Source: Cudoniella acicularis (Eukaryota > Ascomycota > Leotiomycetes > Helotiales > Helotiaceae). Taken from it: 11,666 nucleotides of DNA. Within the stretch, counting starts at the first letter, position 1, and every line of letters begins with the position of its first letter. A program made the translations under genes and the position numbers. The notes below the pieces were generated by a model that was not told the origin of the DNA, made no database searches, and saw only the letters and a list, made by a program, of their open reading frames with translations. The stretch spans positions 1 through 11,666 of the forward strand of contig JAAMPI010001665.1 of NCBI GenBank assembly GCA_013054445.1, in the 5' to 3' direction. Shown here piece by piece: positions 1 to 9,035 of the stretch.

Positions 1-399
1 ACTGGGCCTCTTGTCTCAGTGGTCGGCCGGCAGCAAACACCCCGGGGTATGGCGTATTTCAGCGCACAACAAAGCCCAATAGGAACCCTGTTTTAGGTTG
101 TTTTAGCGGCTAACCTTATGNTCGGCCCGCATCACAAGCAAGGCTCAGGAGCAGCTTGATCTCAAGCTCGGTGTTAGTATCCTTGATATTTTGCGGAGCG
201 AAGACTGGACCTCGTCCTCGATTATTATTTCCCTTGTTCAGTTTCGAGTTGTCTCTACATGGTCGCCCCCCCAGCCGGCGGATATTCGAAAGAAAATGCC
301 TCGCGAGAGCCATTTAGCATCGTCACTCTCAATTAGGACTGCTCCCGTTGACGAGGCGTTTGAGCTGCCAACAATTCACTTCCTACCAATTCTAGGACC
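1..399. other. 5' flank of the STB6-like gene
   Basis: I recognise no gene here. Short open frames on both strands give no known motif, and one of them crosses the ambiguous base at 121. The region ends with an in-frame stop (361-363) 39 nt before the chosen STB6 ATG, so it most likely holds promoter and 5' UTR. No convincing TATA box or tandem repeat was seen. A GC-rich stretch near 20-50 contains a CCCCGGGG palindrome of unknown meaning. Confidence 0.5.
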
Positions 400-3336
400 A
401 TGATTTCTAGGTTTCCTCAAGCCTACGACCCCCAGATGTATCAAGAGGACCGTCTTACTTTGTCGCGGACCGTTTCCCACCAAAATGCTGGTAGCAAATC
501 CAACGGCAAAGTTGCTCCTTCAACCATGACGACAGAGCAGCCTTCGGCAAATCGTGTATCACACACCCCGCAACGAAAACACTTTGTATTTACGGATCCT
601 GTAGCTTTTAGGTATGTCTCGGAGTGTTCTTGTCTTAAGGACTTCATTCTCTACATGCTTTCTTGATATTGGAGGACCTCCACTAAACTCTCTCTAGGTA
701 TTTAGAAGAAGACTCCGCTACCGTTGTGTTGGAACGCCGTGGACAATTAAAAGGATACGAATTATACCTGGTGGAACAATGGGCTTGCTCAAGGGTTCAC
801 CCAACCTTTGTTATTGCAACTTACACAGGGGATCCAAACCATTCAGTCTGTGTTGGCGTTCTTGGAGTTCCCGCAGAAGAAGAGACCTGGTCACCAAGAC
901 TGCGGGTGTATTTCAAGGCCATTTCTCAGTACCATGCCAGACCGAAGGATACACCCTTGGGAACCCTCATGGTAACAAATCTCAGCAGCTTCCCTTCAGC
1001 CCTGACTGTCATCCTAGTCCCAGATGGGGATGTTAGGAAGCACCGGGAGGATTTCATTGTCAATGAAAATTTAAAGCGCCTTGGATGCTCAGGCAGATCT
1101 GGAATGAGTCTTTCCTCACCAGCCGGTGCCACACAAGCCAAATTCCTGCAACTATATAGGACGAGCGAGCGAATACCATTCTACGCAGCAGTTATAGAGC
1201 TTGTGAAGCTCTGTCAAGTGGCTCTTATGATATTTGGCAAGCTAGAACAAGAGTACGCAGATGGCTGCCTCTGCGATGTTACTGAAAAGGCAATCAATGA
1301 TTGGTGGACCGAGATTGGAGCTGAATATTATAACGTTGAGCCTACGGATGGTATTCTTGGTCCCACAACGGTCGCTGCCCTGCTTGGTATGCTTATGGGC
1401 GCTAGGAATCGACTGAACTATTACGGTGCGCCTGTTGCCAAAGATGCCTTCGATGTTCTCAACCTCAAACGCGGGATAGCGTACTTTCAAAAGTCTCAAA
1501 AAATGGAACGCACCAGGAGGTTGGATCGGCAGACACTGGACCGACTACACCGAGTCACAGCAAAGGCAGCAGCGGGCGAAGGCTGGGCTGTACCAAAAGC
1601 TGTGAAGTCTACGGTTGCAGAACTCGGCGGCAAAGGGGGGGAAATGGTAATGGGCATGGTGGGTCGGGATAAAGCGGGGATTGGAGACGTTGAAACTCTG
1701 GATCTCGACAGATTTGTCCGCTTGGTGCATGGAGAAAGATCAAAATGGTTGTGGTATGGCAAGCCGAGGAGGGGTGGTGGAGAAAATCAGCTTGATGCCG
1801 GAACCCTGAGTTTTACTAAGGACGATTCAGGAGGCTATAAATGGTCACACAGCCGTTCTGACTCACTACCACCAGATGATGATACTGAACTCCGCAAGAA
1901 GGATAAGGAAAGTCCCAATGCAATATATTCTAGTCGGCCCCCTGGATCAGCAACAAGCATGCTAGAAAGCCCGGGCGAGCGCGACCCTCAGCTACGACGA
2001 ACAGTCTTTAAAAGTGTGACTGATAAGATGAGTGATGCTAGATCTGGCTTTGGCAGGATTAAGGACGCCGTTGGTCTTCGTGGCCATGTCAGTCGACATT
2101 CGAAAGACGACACGGATGACAACCGATTCTCGGGCTATTTCAGTCCTACCAGCTCTGCAGCATTAGCTGCGCCATATAGTGTTCCAGCTAGTCCGCCAAT
2201 AGTAAGCAAAGCATTTACTTGGAAGAATACTCCAGCCGAGTATCAGAATGGGCTACCGAAATCAAAAGATCCCGTTTCTACCGCCATAGAGTCAACCCAT
2301 CCTCAACAGCTCGATCCCCTATCCCGGGACTCACAACCCAGCCTTCCCATAGAAGATTCGCATACCGCCGAGGAAGATCATAAAGTGGCCGAGGCAGAGG
2401 CTAGATGGGCTGAGCAAGTGAAAGAAACCCGTCGTGATCTAATCACAAACGAACCTTCTGTAGCAGGGTCAAACTACGGGGATGGCGATCTTGAAGGCCC
2501 TTTGCTCGAAGCAAAGCGAGATCCGCATAACTTTGAAATCCTTCTCCATAGACGTCACAGTATATCAGCCGCGTCGCCGACATCAGCCAAACATCGTAAC
2601 GAAGCATGGTGGCCTCGTCAAATGTCCTTCACCGAAGCCGAAGAGGCTATCCTAACATGGGAGCCAGTTGTGGCAGTAGACGATGATGGTGAGGCAGATG
2701 ACTGGGCATCATTGCAAAAACAAAGATATATGGCAGAGGATTTCAAGCATTTGTTCGAAAAGATCTCCAACCTCCAAAACGAAATAGTCCCTTGGGTAAC
2801 GAAGAAAGTTGAAAGTGTTGAAGGGCTCGATGACCAAGCATTAAGGGACCAGGAGGCATTTCAAGCACTTTACTACCAGTTAAGCGAGTCATATAAAGCA
2901 GTGAAGCAGAACTCCGAAGACATTCTGGGAGGGGAACGCTCTCGTGTAATGGAAGCTATAAAGGAGATCGAAGTTCTGGGGGCAAAACTTGAGTATGAAA
3001 TCAACGCCTTGGTGTCAAAAGTACAAGACGTCGAGGACGGTGTTGCTCAGTTTGAGAGGCAGGTAGATGATTTGGAAACTAAAGCGGAAGAATTAGAAAG
3101 CCACCTCAGAACGGAGAGCTGGCCTCATTACATCGTCCGGACGATAACTGGGTAAGTCTTATTTTCATACCAGTTTGCCATTTTTCTTAATCAGAGCTGA
3201 GAGCCTGGAAGCCGTCTAGGGCAAGGCGGCTCTAAAGCTCTCAGCCGCTTTTTATTTTTCTCGAGTTTACAGTGCTAATTCATTTACTTGCAGGATTGGT
3301 ACGGGTCCAAACATCGTTGCACCCCGTCAACAATAA
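400..3336 (+). CDS. STB6: STB6-like Sin3-binding protein, three exons
   Basis: Exons 400-611, 698-3151 and 3294-3336 join to 902 codons plus TAA. Intron 1 (86 nt) has GTATGT, a CACTAAAC branch and TCTCTAG; its removal restores FRYLEED across the junction. Intron 2 (142 nt) has GTAAGT, a GCTAAT branch and TTGCAG; its removal adds the tail GIGTGPNIV. The start is the first ATG after an in-frame stop and sits in a good context (GGACCATGA). Residues about 60-425 match the conserved fungal STB6/STB2 N-terminal region (TDPVAFRYLEED, EQWACSR, ERSKWLW). This includes a peptidoglycan-binding-like segment, DGILGPTTVAALLG at about 288-301. Next comes a low-complexity Ser/Pro/Asp-rich linker (about 430-740) with an RRHS phosphosite-like motif, then a Glu/Lys-rich coiled coil (about 750-875). 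Yeast Stb2 and Stb6 bind the Sin3 corepressor. A nuclear chromatin role is inferred from that family. Confidence 0.9.
3196..3245 (+). repeat. Two-part GC-rich hairpin inside STB6 intron 2
   Basis: GCTGAGAGC (3196-3204) pairs perfectly with GCTCTCAGC (3237-3245). Inside it, AGCCGTC (3210-3216) pairs with GGCGGCT (3225-3231), with one G-U. The terminal loop is about 8 nt and the internal loop is 5 nt on each side. The element lies between the donor (3152) and the branch-point region (near 3273-3279), within otherwise AT-rich intron sequence. In RNA it would bring donor and branch point closer. It has no similarity to a tRNA or snoRNA that I can recognise. Confidence 0.6.
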
Positions 3337-3662
3337 TTCCACAGGCAGACGCAAAACAGCGTTTTGGAAGTTCATATCAGCGGGCGTTTACAAGATACCC
3401 TTCTAGCATTTACATAGCAGCATATCAGGGTCGAAGTTTGAATCTTGTTAGAGTGGATCGTATTGTTCTTGTGATCCCATTTGTATCTTACAAAAGCCCT
3501 GCTTGGGCCACCATTGGAAACTCCATAGTCCCTCTAGGAATTAACACCGCCAGGTGGAGTTCATGTAACCGGACTTCTTGTGATTTACGCCCGCCCACGC
3601 TAACCAATAATATAAATTTTTGTTTGAAGCCCCCCTCCCCCGGAACAGAACAGCACAGCATC
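3337..3662. other. Convergent intergenic region, STB6 and TIM10 3' UTRs
   Basis: The two coding sequences end facing each other 326 bp apart, so both 3' UTRs must lie here. An open frame continues on the + strand to about 3695, but it reads the last STB6 exon in another frame and shows no family motif. A C-run pair (3630-3641) forms a G-rich tract in the TIM10 transcript shortly after its stop codon. No further gene is supported. Confidence 0.6.
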
Positions 3663-4022
3663 TTACAATCCACCAATTCCAAAGCCACCACCTGATGCGC
3701 CCTTTGCTTGTGCCTCAGCTTGTAATAATTCGGAGATCTTCATTTGAACGTCGAAGAATTTTGAAGCGCAGCGGTCGATGCAAACACCTTCCCCCTTATT
3801 GAGCTCCCCTTCGCGGTAATCTTTCGGCACGCATTTCTTCATGCAGGCTTGTTGCAACCTTCAAATTGCGTTAGCCAAAGGTAATTGAGGAGGATACCTG
3901 TAAATCTGAAGTGGTTCTTACTTGTTGAACATGTCTGTTACAAGATCCATTTCTTGCTCTGCTGCTGCGATCTTCTCGGCCGACGAGGGCTGAGGCCGTC
4001 CGAACCCAAACATTGAGGACAT
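3663..4022 (-). CDS. TIM10: Mitochondrial import chaperone Tim10, two exons
   Basis: Exons 4022-3922 and 3858-3663 give 98 residues and a TAA. The 63-nt intron has a GTAAGA donor, a GCTAAC branch point and a TTTGAAG acceptor; splicing creates the lysine in MFNKLQQAC. The protein has the small-Tim signature of twin CX3C motifs, C39-MKK-C43 and C60-IDR-C64, separated by 16 residues. [10 protein letters not shown] followed by SKFFDV is typical of Tim10 rather than Tim8, Tim9 or Tim13. The N-terminus starts [12 protein letters not shown] and the C-terminus is Gly/Ala-rich. Tim10 pairs with Tim9 in a hexamer of the intermembrane space that carries hydrophobic precursors to TIM22 and TIM23. The four cysteines form disulfides via the Mia40 pathway (known of the family). 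It lies divergent to MSK1, and no defect is seen. Confidence 0.95.
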
Positions 4023-4480
4023 TCTTGTAGATTGTTAGGTGAACTTGGAAGCAGGTGACTGGGAGATGTATTGCAGATGCGGTAAAGCGTTGGTGGTTTG
4101 CTGGTCGTTGCTGGCTGGTTTGACTTGATGGATAGTGATCCGGATGCGAACTGGAAATTCTAAGAGCTCGGGCGGCCGCTAGCGCCATTCAGTACTTCGT
4201 TGTTTCGGTGCAGCGTGAGAAGTTTTCCATCAGCACTTCCCTCCCGCACAAACGTCCTGCACAAACGCCGTTTTCATGGGCAATTCAGCCGTAAGCATAT
4301 CAATTTTCCTTCTGTAATTTCCTCGAGTGTAATGATGATTTCTATTAACATTTGAACCGTTGCGACTGACACCTTCGGGTGGTTGATCTCACATCGATCC
4401 GTTGTCTGATATTCACCTCCGAACTCCTCTTCATTTCCAACATTCTCGCTGGCCCTTCACTGACCTGCGCGCTTGATAGA
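4023..4480. promoter_or_regulatory. Shared divergent promoter region of TIM10 and MSK1
   Basis: The 458 bp between two divergent start codons must hold the promoters of both genes. Both products work in mitochondria, which makes joint control plausible but unproven. A 9-bp direct repeat lies near the middle. On the MSK1 side, two short upstream ATGs open frames that end before the main start: 4276-4317 (13 codons) and 4332-4355 (7 codons). They matter only if the transcript starts upstream of them. No clear TATA or CCAAT box was identified. Confidence 0.55.
4246..4267. repeat. Short direct repeat GCACAAACG, two copies
   Basis: GCACAAACG occurs at 4246-4254 and exactly again at 4259-4267, 13 bp apart start to start, within the TIM10/MSK1 intergenic region. 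A tandem regulator-binding site is possible. Two copies of a 9-mer this close are suggestive but not decisive. Confidence 0.4.
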
Positions 4481-6334
4481 ATGAATAGCCCTGTTGGCTT
4501 CCGCTTTCTGCGGCCGTATCTCTGCAAAGACCTTCCGGTGTCGAGAGGCGCCGCATATGTTCGATTTTTCAACAGAACAAGATGTGTTGCTACTCCATCG
4601 TTGCCTTTCGAAGAGCCGGCTAGAGTAGCCCAAAACATCCAAAAAGCACCAAGGACAGACCAGAGAGTAGAGAAGTTGAGAGCGACAGAAGCGCTCGAAT
4701 GGCCGAGGATCGGAAGCAATAAGGAAGCACTTTCTATTGCAGATTTCTGCAAACGCTATACCAAATTACAGCCCGGGGAAAGACTGAAAGAGACTTCACT
4801 TGTTTACGGTATGGAATAATGCTGGGCCTGAATTGTGCTGTGCTCATGTGTCTTAGGTAGGATAAGATCAGTGCGTCTTGCAAGCTCGAAACTAGCCTTC
4901 GTAGATATCATTGAAGATGGATTTGTTGTCCAGGGCGTTCTTAGCTTGAAAGACATTGAAGGCTTTTCTGGGACAACTTCAAGGCAATTTAACAAATTTT
5001 GCAAAACCGTTCGACGAGGGGATATAATATGTGAGTTCCAGAATCAATATCATTATAATTCAAATCCTCATATAATGAATGTAGCGCTGTCCGGCAATCC
5101 CCACGTCACTGTGAAGTCAAAGGGAGAGTTATCAATTTTCTGCGAAAACCTGCCAACAATCCTATCTCCAGCATTGAATCCTCTGCCCAGAACATTTGAA
5201 GACCCAGAAGCCCGAGTCCGTAATCGTCACGTTGACATGCTAGTCAATCGACGAACGTCAGATATCCTTCGGGCTCGCTCTCAGATCATACAGCGCATCA
5301 GAAACTTTCTCCTTGATGATCAGTTCACAGAAGTCCAAACACCTATCATCGCTGATGCAGCTGGTGGTGCTATTGCCAAGCCGTTCACAACGGTAGCCAC
5401 GGAATTTTCTGAAAAGCAATTAGCATTGCGAATAGCTCCCGAACTATGGCTGAAGAGAATAGTAGTTGGTGGCATGGATAGAGTATTTGAAATCGGTCCT
5501 GTTTTTCGCAACGAAGGTCTTGATGCAACCCATAATCCGGAATTCACCACTTGTGAATTTTACAAATCGTACGCAAATATTAACGAATTGATGGGAATGA
5601 CGGAGAAAATCATCTTGAGAATCGCGCAATTGGTTTCAGAACTCAAAACTAGCCCCTTGACTTATCTTCCTGCACCCGATCCAAACTTCTCCATCACGCC
5701 TTTCAAGAGAATAAGTTTCATTCCAGCAATTGAAGAAGGATTAGGACAAAAGCTTCCAGACTTGGAAAGTGTCTCTGCTTCTGAGGAACTCGTGTCAATC
5801 TTCAAAGAGAAGTCGATTCCAATACCAGCCTCTCCAACACTTCCTCGTCTTTTGGACAAACTCGCCAATGTCTATATCGAACCACAGTGTGAAGCACCCA
5901 CCTACATCATTCACCATCCGGCATGCATGGCACCACTCTCCAAATCATTCGTCGATAACAGCTCAAAGCAACTCGTGTCTGCTCGTGCTGAGCTGTTTAT
6001 ACACAAAAGCGAAATAGCCAACATGTATGAGGAAGAAAACTCACCATTCGAGCAAAGGACAAAATTTGAGCAGCAAGCCAAATTTCGAGACGACGAGAAC
6101 AAGGCTGCCATTGACGAAAGCTATCTCGAGGCTTTGGAGTGGGGTCTTCCTCCTACAGGAGGTTGGGGATGCGGAATCGATCGACTCGTTATGTTATTTA
6201 CAGGCTCGACTCGCATCTCCGATGTGCTGCCATTTGGAAGCCTGAGAAATGTGGTTAACCTGGGTAGTCCGGCCCCCAGGGTAAGCTCTTCAAAATCAGC
6301 GACTACCACGCCTGCTCCCGAAAAGGATTCATGA
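4481..6334 (+). CDS. MSK1: Mitochondrial lysyl-tRNA synthetase, two exons
   Basis: Exons 4481-4808 and 4857-6334 give 601 residues and a TGA. The 48-nt intron has GTATGG, a CTCAT branch and CTTAG; splicing creates LVYGRIRSVR at the start of the OB fold. The Arg-rich, mostly non-acidic N-terminus (MNSPVGFRFLRPYLCKDL) looks like a mitochondrial presequence. The tRNA-binding OB fold covers about 105-225, ending in KGELSIF and the link to RNRHVDMLVN. The class IIb catalytic core follows: AGGAIAKPF at about 278, RIAPELWLK and VGGMDRVFEIG, motif 2 (FRNEG then THNPEFTTCEFY, about 325-345), and motif 3 (GGWGCGIDRLVM, about 544-555). AGGAxAKPF and THNPEFTTCEF are lysine-type, not aspartate-type. It charges mitochondrial tRNA-Lys using ATP. 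Its length is close to yeast Msk1. The first in-frame ATG was chosen; an upstream GTG is not needed. Confidence 0.93.
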
Positions 6335-6404
6335 ATGTAAGATATTGTGCAATAGACGTGTAAATAGTGTATGATGTCAATGTACAATATTATGAGTACA
6401 TAGA
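6335..6404. other. 70-bp convergent gap with overlapping 3' ends
   Basis: The stop codons of MSK1 and of the cyclase-like gene face each other with 70 bp of AT-rich sequence between them. Two ordinary 3' UTRs hardly fit here without running into the opposite coding sequence, so the mature transcripts probably overlap in antisense. TGTAAATAGTGTATGATG near 6358-6375 resembles fungal efficiency and positioning elements, but no canonical AATAAA was seen. Confidence 0.5.
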
Positions 6405-7798
6405 TTAAAGAATAGCCAACGCATTTGGTGGGCTAGCAACTCCTCCATGAACATTTAGCGGTGCACTCGTAAGGAAAAAACTGTACTGCTTCTCTTTCTT
6501 ACAGGCCTCTGCCAATTCCTCCAAATTCCAGAGCTCGCCAATGGGTGTTCCCCACATAGCCAGTAAATGATCGTGAAGTGCTATCACATAGTTAAAACTA
6601 CTCCCTAGATCAAACCTCTAAACTAATCAGGAAATTTGAACTTACTGTAAGGCGCCTTGGGAGGCCAAGTCTATAAGCAAATTATTATACGTTCTTGAAA
6701 GACTTTTCAGAAACCATGAAACTGAAAACTCTCAAGACCTGTTTTCAGAACCAGATTTCCAAATGAAAACAAAATAAAAAGTAAAATATACATACCTCAA
6801 ATGCAATTGCATCACCAGCCACCGCAGAAAAATGTTTATTCCAGAGCCATTCCACAGTCTCCGCATTTCCCGCCAGACCGGCATGCTCATGGCCATCCCG
6901 TCCCACCTTTATTCTCTCCACTTCTCCTGCCTCATTATACCACTTGACCCATCCACTCCTAATAATCAAAATATCAGCAGGCCTAAACTCAACACCCTGC
7001 TCCTTCGCGATAGCTTCGACATCCTTAACAGTTATTTCGTATCTTGTTGTGGGACTGTATGAAATATTATGCTTTTGGGCATAGGAAACATAATCGATGA
7101 GGACTCCTCGACCTACGATTCCGCCTCGGCGGGTGAAGTGGTGAACTGGGAGATTGGGGAGTTAGCATGTTCCTATTGCAGTATTTTCCAAGAATAAATA
7201 TAGCAGGAAAGACTGCTTTCGGTTATTTCAGGAGTACGTATTATTGTTTGTGAGATGCGTCTTTAGAATAAACGAAAATAATTAAGGAGGCAGATTTATC
7301 CTTACTTCCGTTCTTCTCGGAATGAGCAGGGTCTGGAATTTCTTCATGCTTCAGGTTGTTATAGTAGAGGCTTGATTCCTGATGGGCCCAGTGTCGGAAG
7401 CCGTCCCATTGAGAGCCACTCTGCGTATTGATATGGATGAGGTCATCAAAAGCTGTGAAGCCCATGTGTGAGAGGTTTTTGAAGGTGTGCTGTGCTTTTT
7501 CGCGGCCGAAACCTGGCTGGTGAACGCATTCCAAATCCCAACTAAGAGGTTCAGTTAAACTCTGAGTTTTAGAGGGCGTCAGGAAAAAGAAGTGTTGAGT
7601 AAAATCTTACTTTAGTGCTACGCCTTTGCCAGAAAGGATTTCTTTCTTGGCCTCGAGGGTGTTTTCTGGGGTGAGAAGATTCAGGGAGCCACAGTTATCG
7701 CGCTCGCCGCTCTTGTCCCACAAACCCCATGCCGTACCATGTGGCATGCCTTTCACTGCTGGTATGTCCTTGAAATCTGGGAGGTCTTGAGCACGCAT
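6405..7798 (-). CDS. Cyclase / kynurenine formamidase-like hydrolase, five exons
   Basis: Exons 7798-7611, 7541-7306, 7145-6796, 6670-6646 and 6580-6405 give 324 residues and a TAA. Introns are 69, 160, 125 and 65 nt with GT-AG ends; intron 2 has a GCTAAC branch. Each junction restores family sequence: VALNWDLEC, KNGIHHF, FETWPPKAPY and APYTLHDHLL. The fold is the Cyclase family (Pfam PF04199), with HGTAWGLWDK near 20 and RRGGIVGRGVLIDYVSYA near 147. ILIIRSGWVKWY, GHEHAGLAG and AGDAIAFE follow, then the C-terminal AMWGTPIGEL and TSAPLNVHGG. Bacterial relatives hydrolyse N-formylkynurenine. The equivalent of their HxGTHxDxPxH metal site is Q103-SGS-Q107-W-D109-GFR-H113, so two of four ligands differ and the substrate is unknown. 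There is no signal peptide, so a cytosolic location is inferred. It is convergent with MSK1. Confidence 0.9.
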
Positions 7799-9035
7799 CT
7801 TGAATCAATGGATTTGCTCTAATGCTAAAAATTATCGAAGAAATTGCACTTTTTAAAGAGCAAGAAACAGAAAATGGACTGAACCACTACGTGTGTATTA
7901 TTCAGTTGTAACAATCTTGCAAGAAGCTATTAGAAACCCGAGGGAATACAGACCCTGCAGTGCGGGGTCTGGGTTGTACCTAGGTTGGAGAGCTATCATT
8001 ATTCGGCTCCATTTCTCCTCGTACCGGTAGCACAAAGGCTTGATTTCGCAAGAGGGGTGAAAATAATGGTATACCTGGCTGAATAGTGGTGTGACATAGT
8101 GTGGTGCCTTCATTACGGCTACAGAGATAGGAGGCGAACATCATCCACTTCCCCGAGGAAACTCCCATCACTTGGTGAAAGTTTCATGGCGAACTTGTTG
8201 AAAAATGAGGTCCCTACTGTTTCTTTCGGCATATGGTGTCGAATTTTTTGCACCGCCAACGGTGATAGACTAACAGTGATAGCACTGTGTCACAGAGAGG
8301 GACACTATGCACAGCTAATGACCTTATCTTGCTTTGGGAACGTTGCCATGAGTGAGGAGTCCTTGTCCGCCCATTCCCTAGAATGTGGCTCACAGCTCGT
8401 GCAGACCACCTCTGGGTGTCAATCTCGTATGTTTTGAAAGTTACAGATGATTCCGTCTGAGATGACATTGAGCGATTGAAGTCTAGAAAATTGTGAAATT
8501 GCCCAAGGCTGCACATTCCATTTTGTCGGCGTTAAGAGCATAAATGTGACTTCAACCTTCACCACCTCCAACGTCATGATTCATTCGTGCCATAATATCG
8601 CTCTTTGTGGGGCATTCTGGCCTTAGAACGTGAACCCATTCGTCGAAGGTATTCCGAATCGGTTCCCGAAGCCGTCTTCACATCCCCTGGATCAAATGCA
8701 AGGGAGGCCGTTAGCCCCAATTGAGTCTGGTTTCTTTTGAATATCGCATCCTGCTATGTTAGACTCGTCTTTATTTTCAGGGACTAAGCTTTTGGTTGGT
8801 GGATAGCGTGGAAAGGAGTGGAACAAACGCGCCGGTAGGAGATAATGCAGGGCCGCACGCGGTAAGTCCGCTCAACCCAATGACGGGGTGTGGCTTTCAA
8901 GAAGCGCCTCTTTTTATTCCCCTGGGTATATTATTAAACACTTGCCCACGCTCCACTTCTGCCGTAACGAAACATCTGTTACGCACTTCACTCTTAAAAA
9001 ATAAATTCATTAGATCCTTCACTTCTACCGTAACC
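7799..9035. other. Gap between cyclase-like gene and SDR pseudogene
   Basis: These 1,237 bp lie between two divergent starts and should contain both promoters. Open frames of about 100 codons exist on both strands around 8099-8516, but they overlap each other and show no domain, compositional signal or splice logic I can recognise. The frame upstream of the SDR start is open back to 8796; this is probably 5' UTR, although it would add an Arg/Ser/Thr-rich presequence-like stretch. CCGAATCGG at 8654-8662 resembles a zinc-cluster factor half-site pair, but this is weak. A small hairpin is listed separately. Confidence 0.5.
7949..7971. repeat. 7-bp inverted repeat CAGACCC/GGGTCTG
   Basis: CAGACCC (7949-7955) and GGGTCTG (7965-7971) are perfect reverse complements around a 9-nt loop containing CTGCAG. 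The element sits about 150 bp upstream of the cyclase-like start codon. It could be a palindromic factor site or chance; no function is assigned. Confidence 0.3.

Noticed and set aside
3630..3641. G-quadruplex after the TIM10 stop
   Set aside because: Only two G-runs (6 and 5) are present, which does not meet a four-run intramolecular pattern.
3288..3695. 135-codon + frame over the STB6/TIM10 gap
   Set aside because: It reads the last STB6 exon in a different frame and runs into TIM10 antisense; no motif supports it.
4379..4480. In-frame extension of MSK1 upstream from a GTG
   Set aside because: Eukaryotic starts are ATG. The first in-frame ATG at 4481 already gives a good mitochondrial presequence.
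4481..6334. Mitochondrial aspartyl-tRNA synthetase as identity
   Set aside because: First impression from the class IIb fold and GGxGxGIDRLVM. The AGGAIAKPF, VGGMDRVFEIG and THNPEFTTCEFY blocks are those of lysyl-tRNA synthetase.
8099..8516. Overlapping open frames of 112 (+) and 100 (-) codons
   Set aside because: They overlap on opposite strands, have no recognisable domain, and neither shows conserved-looking blocks or splice continuation.
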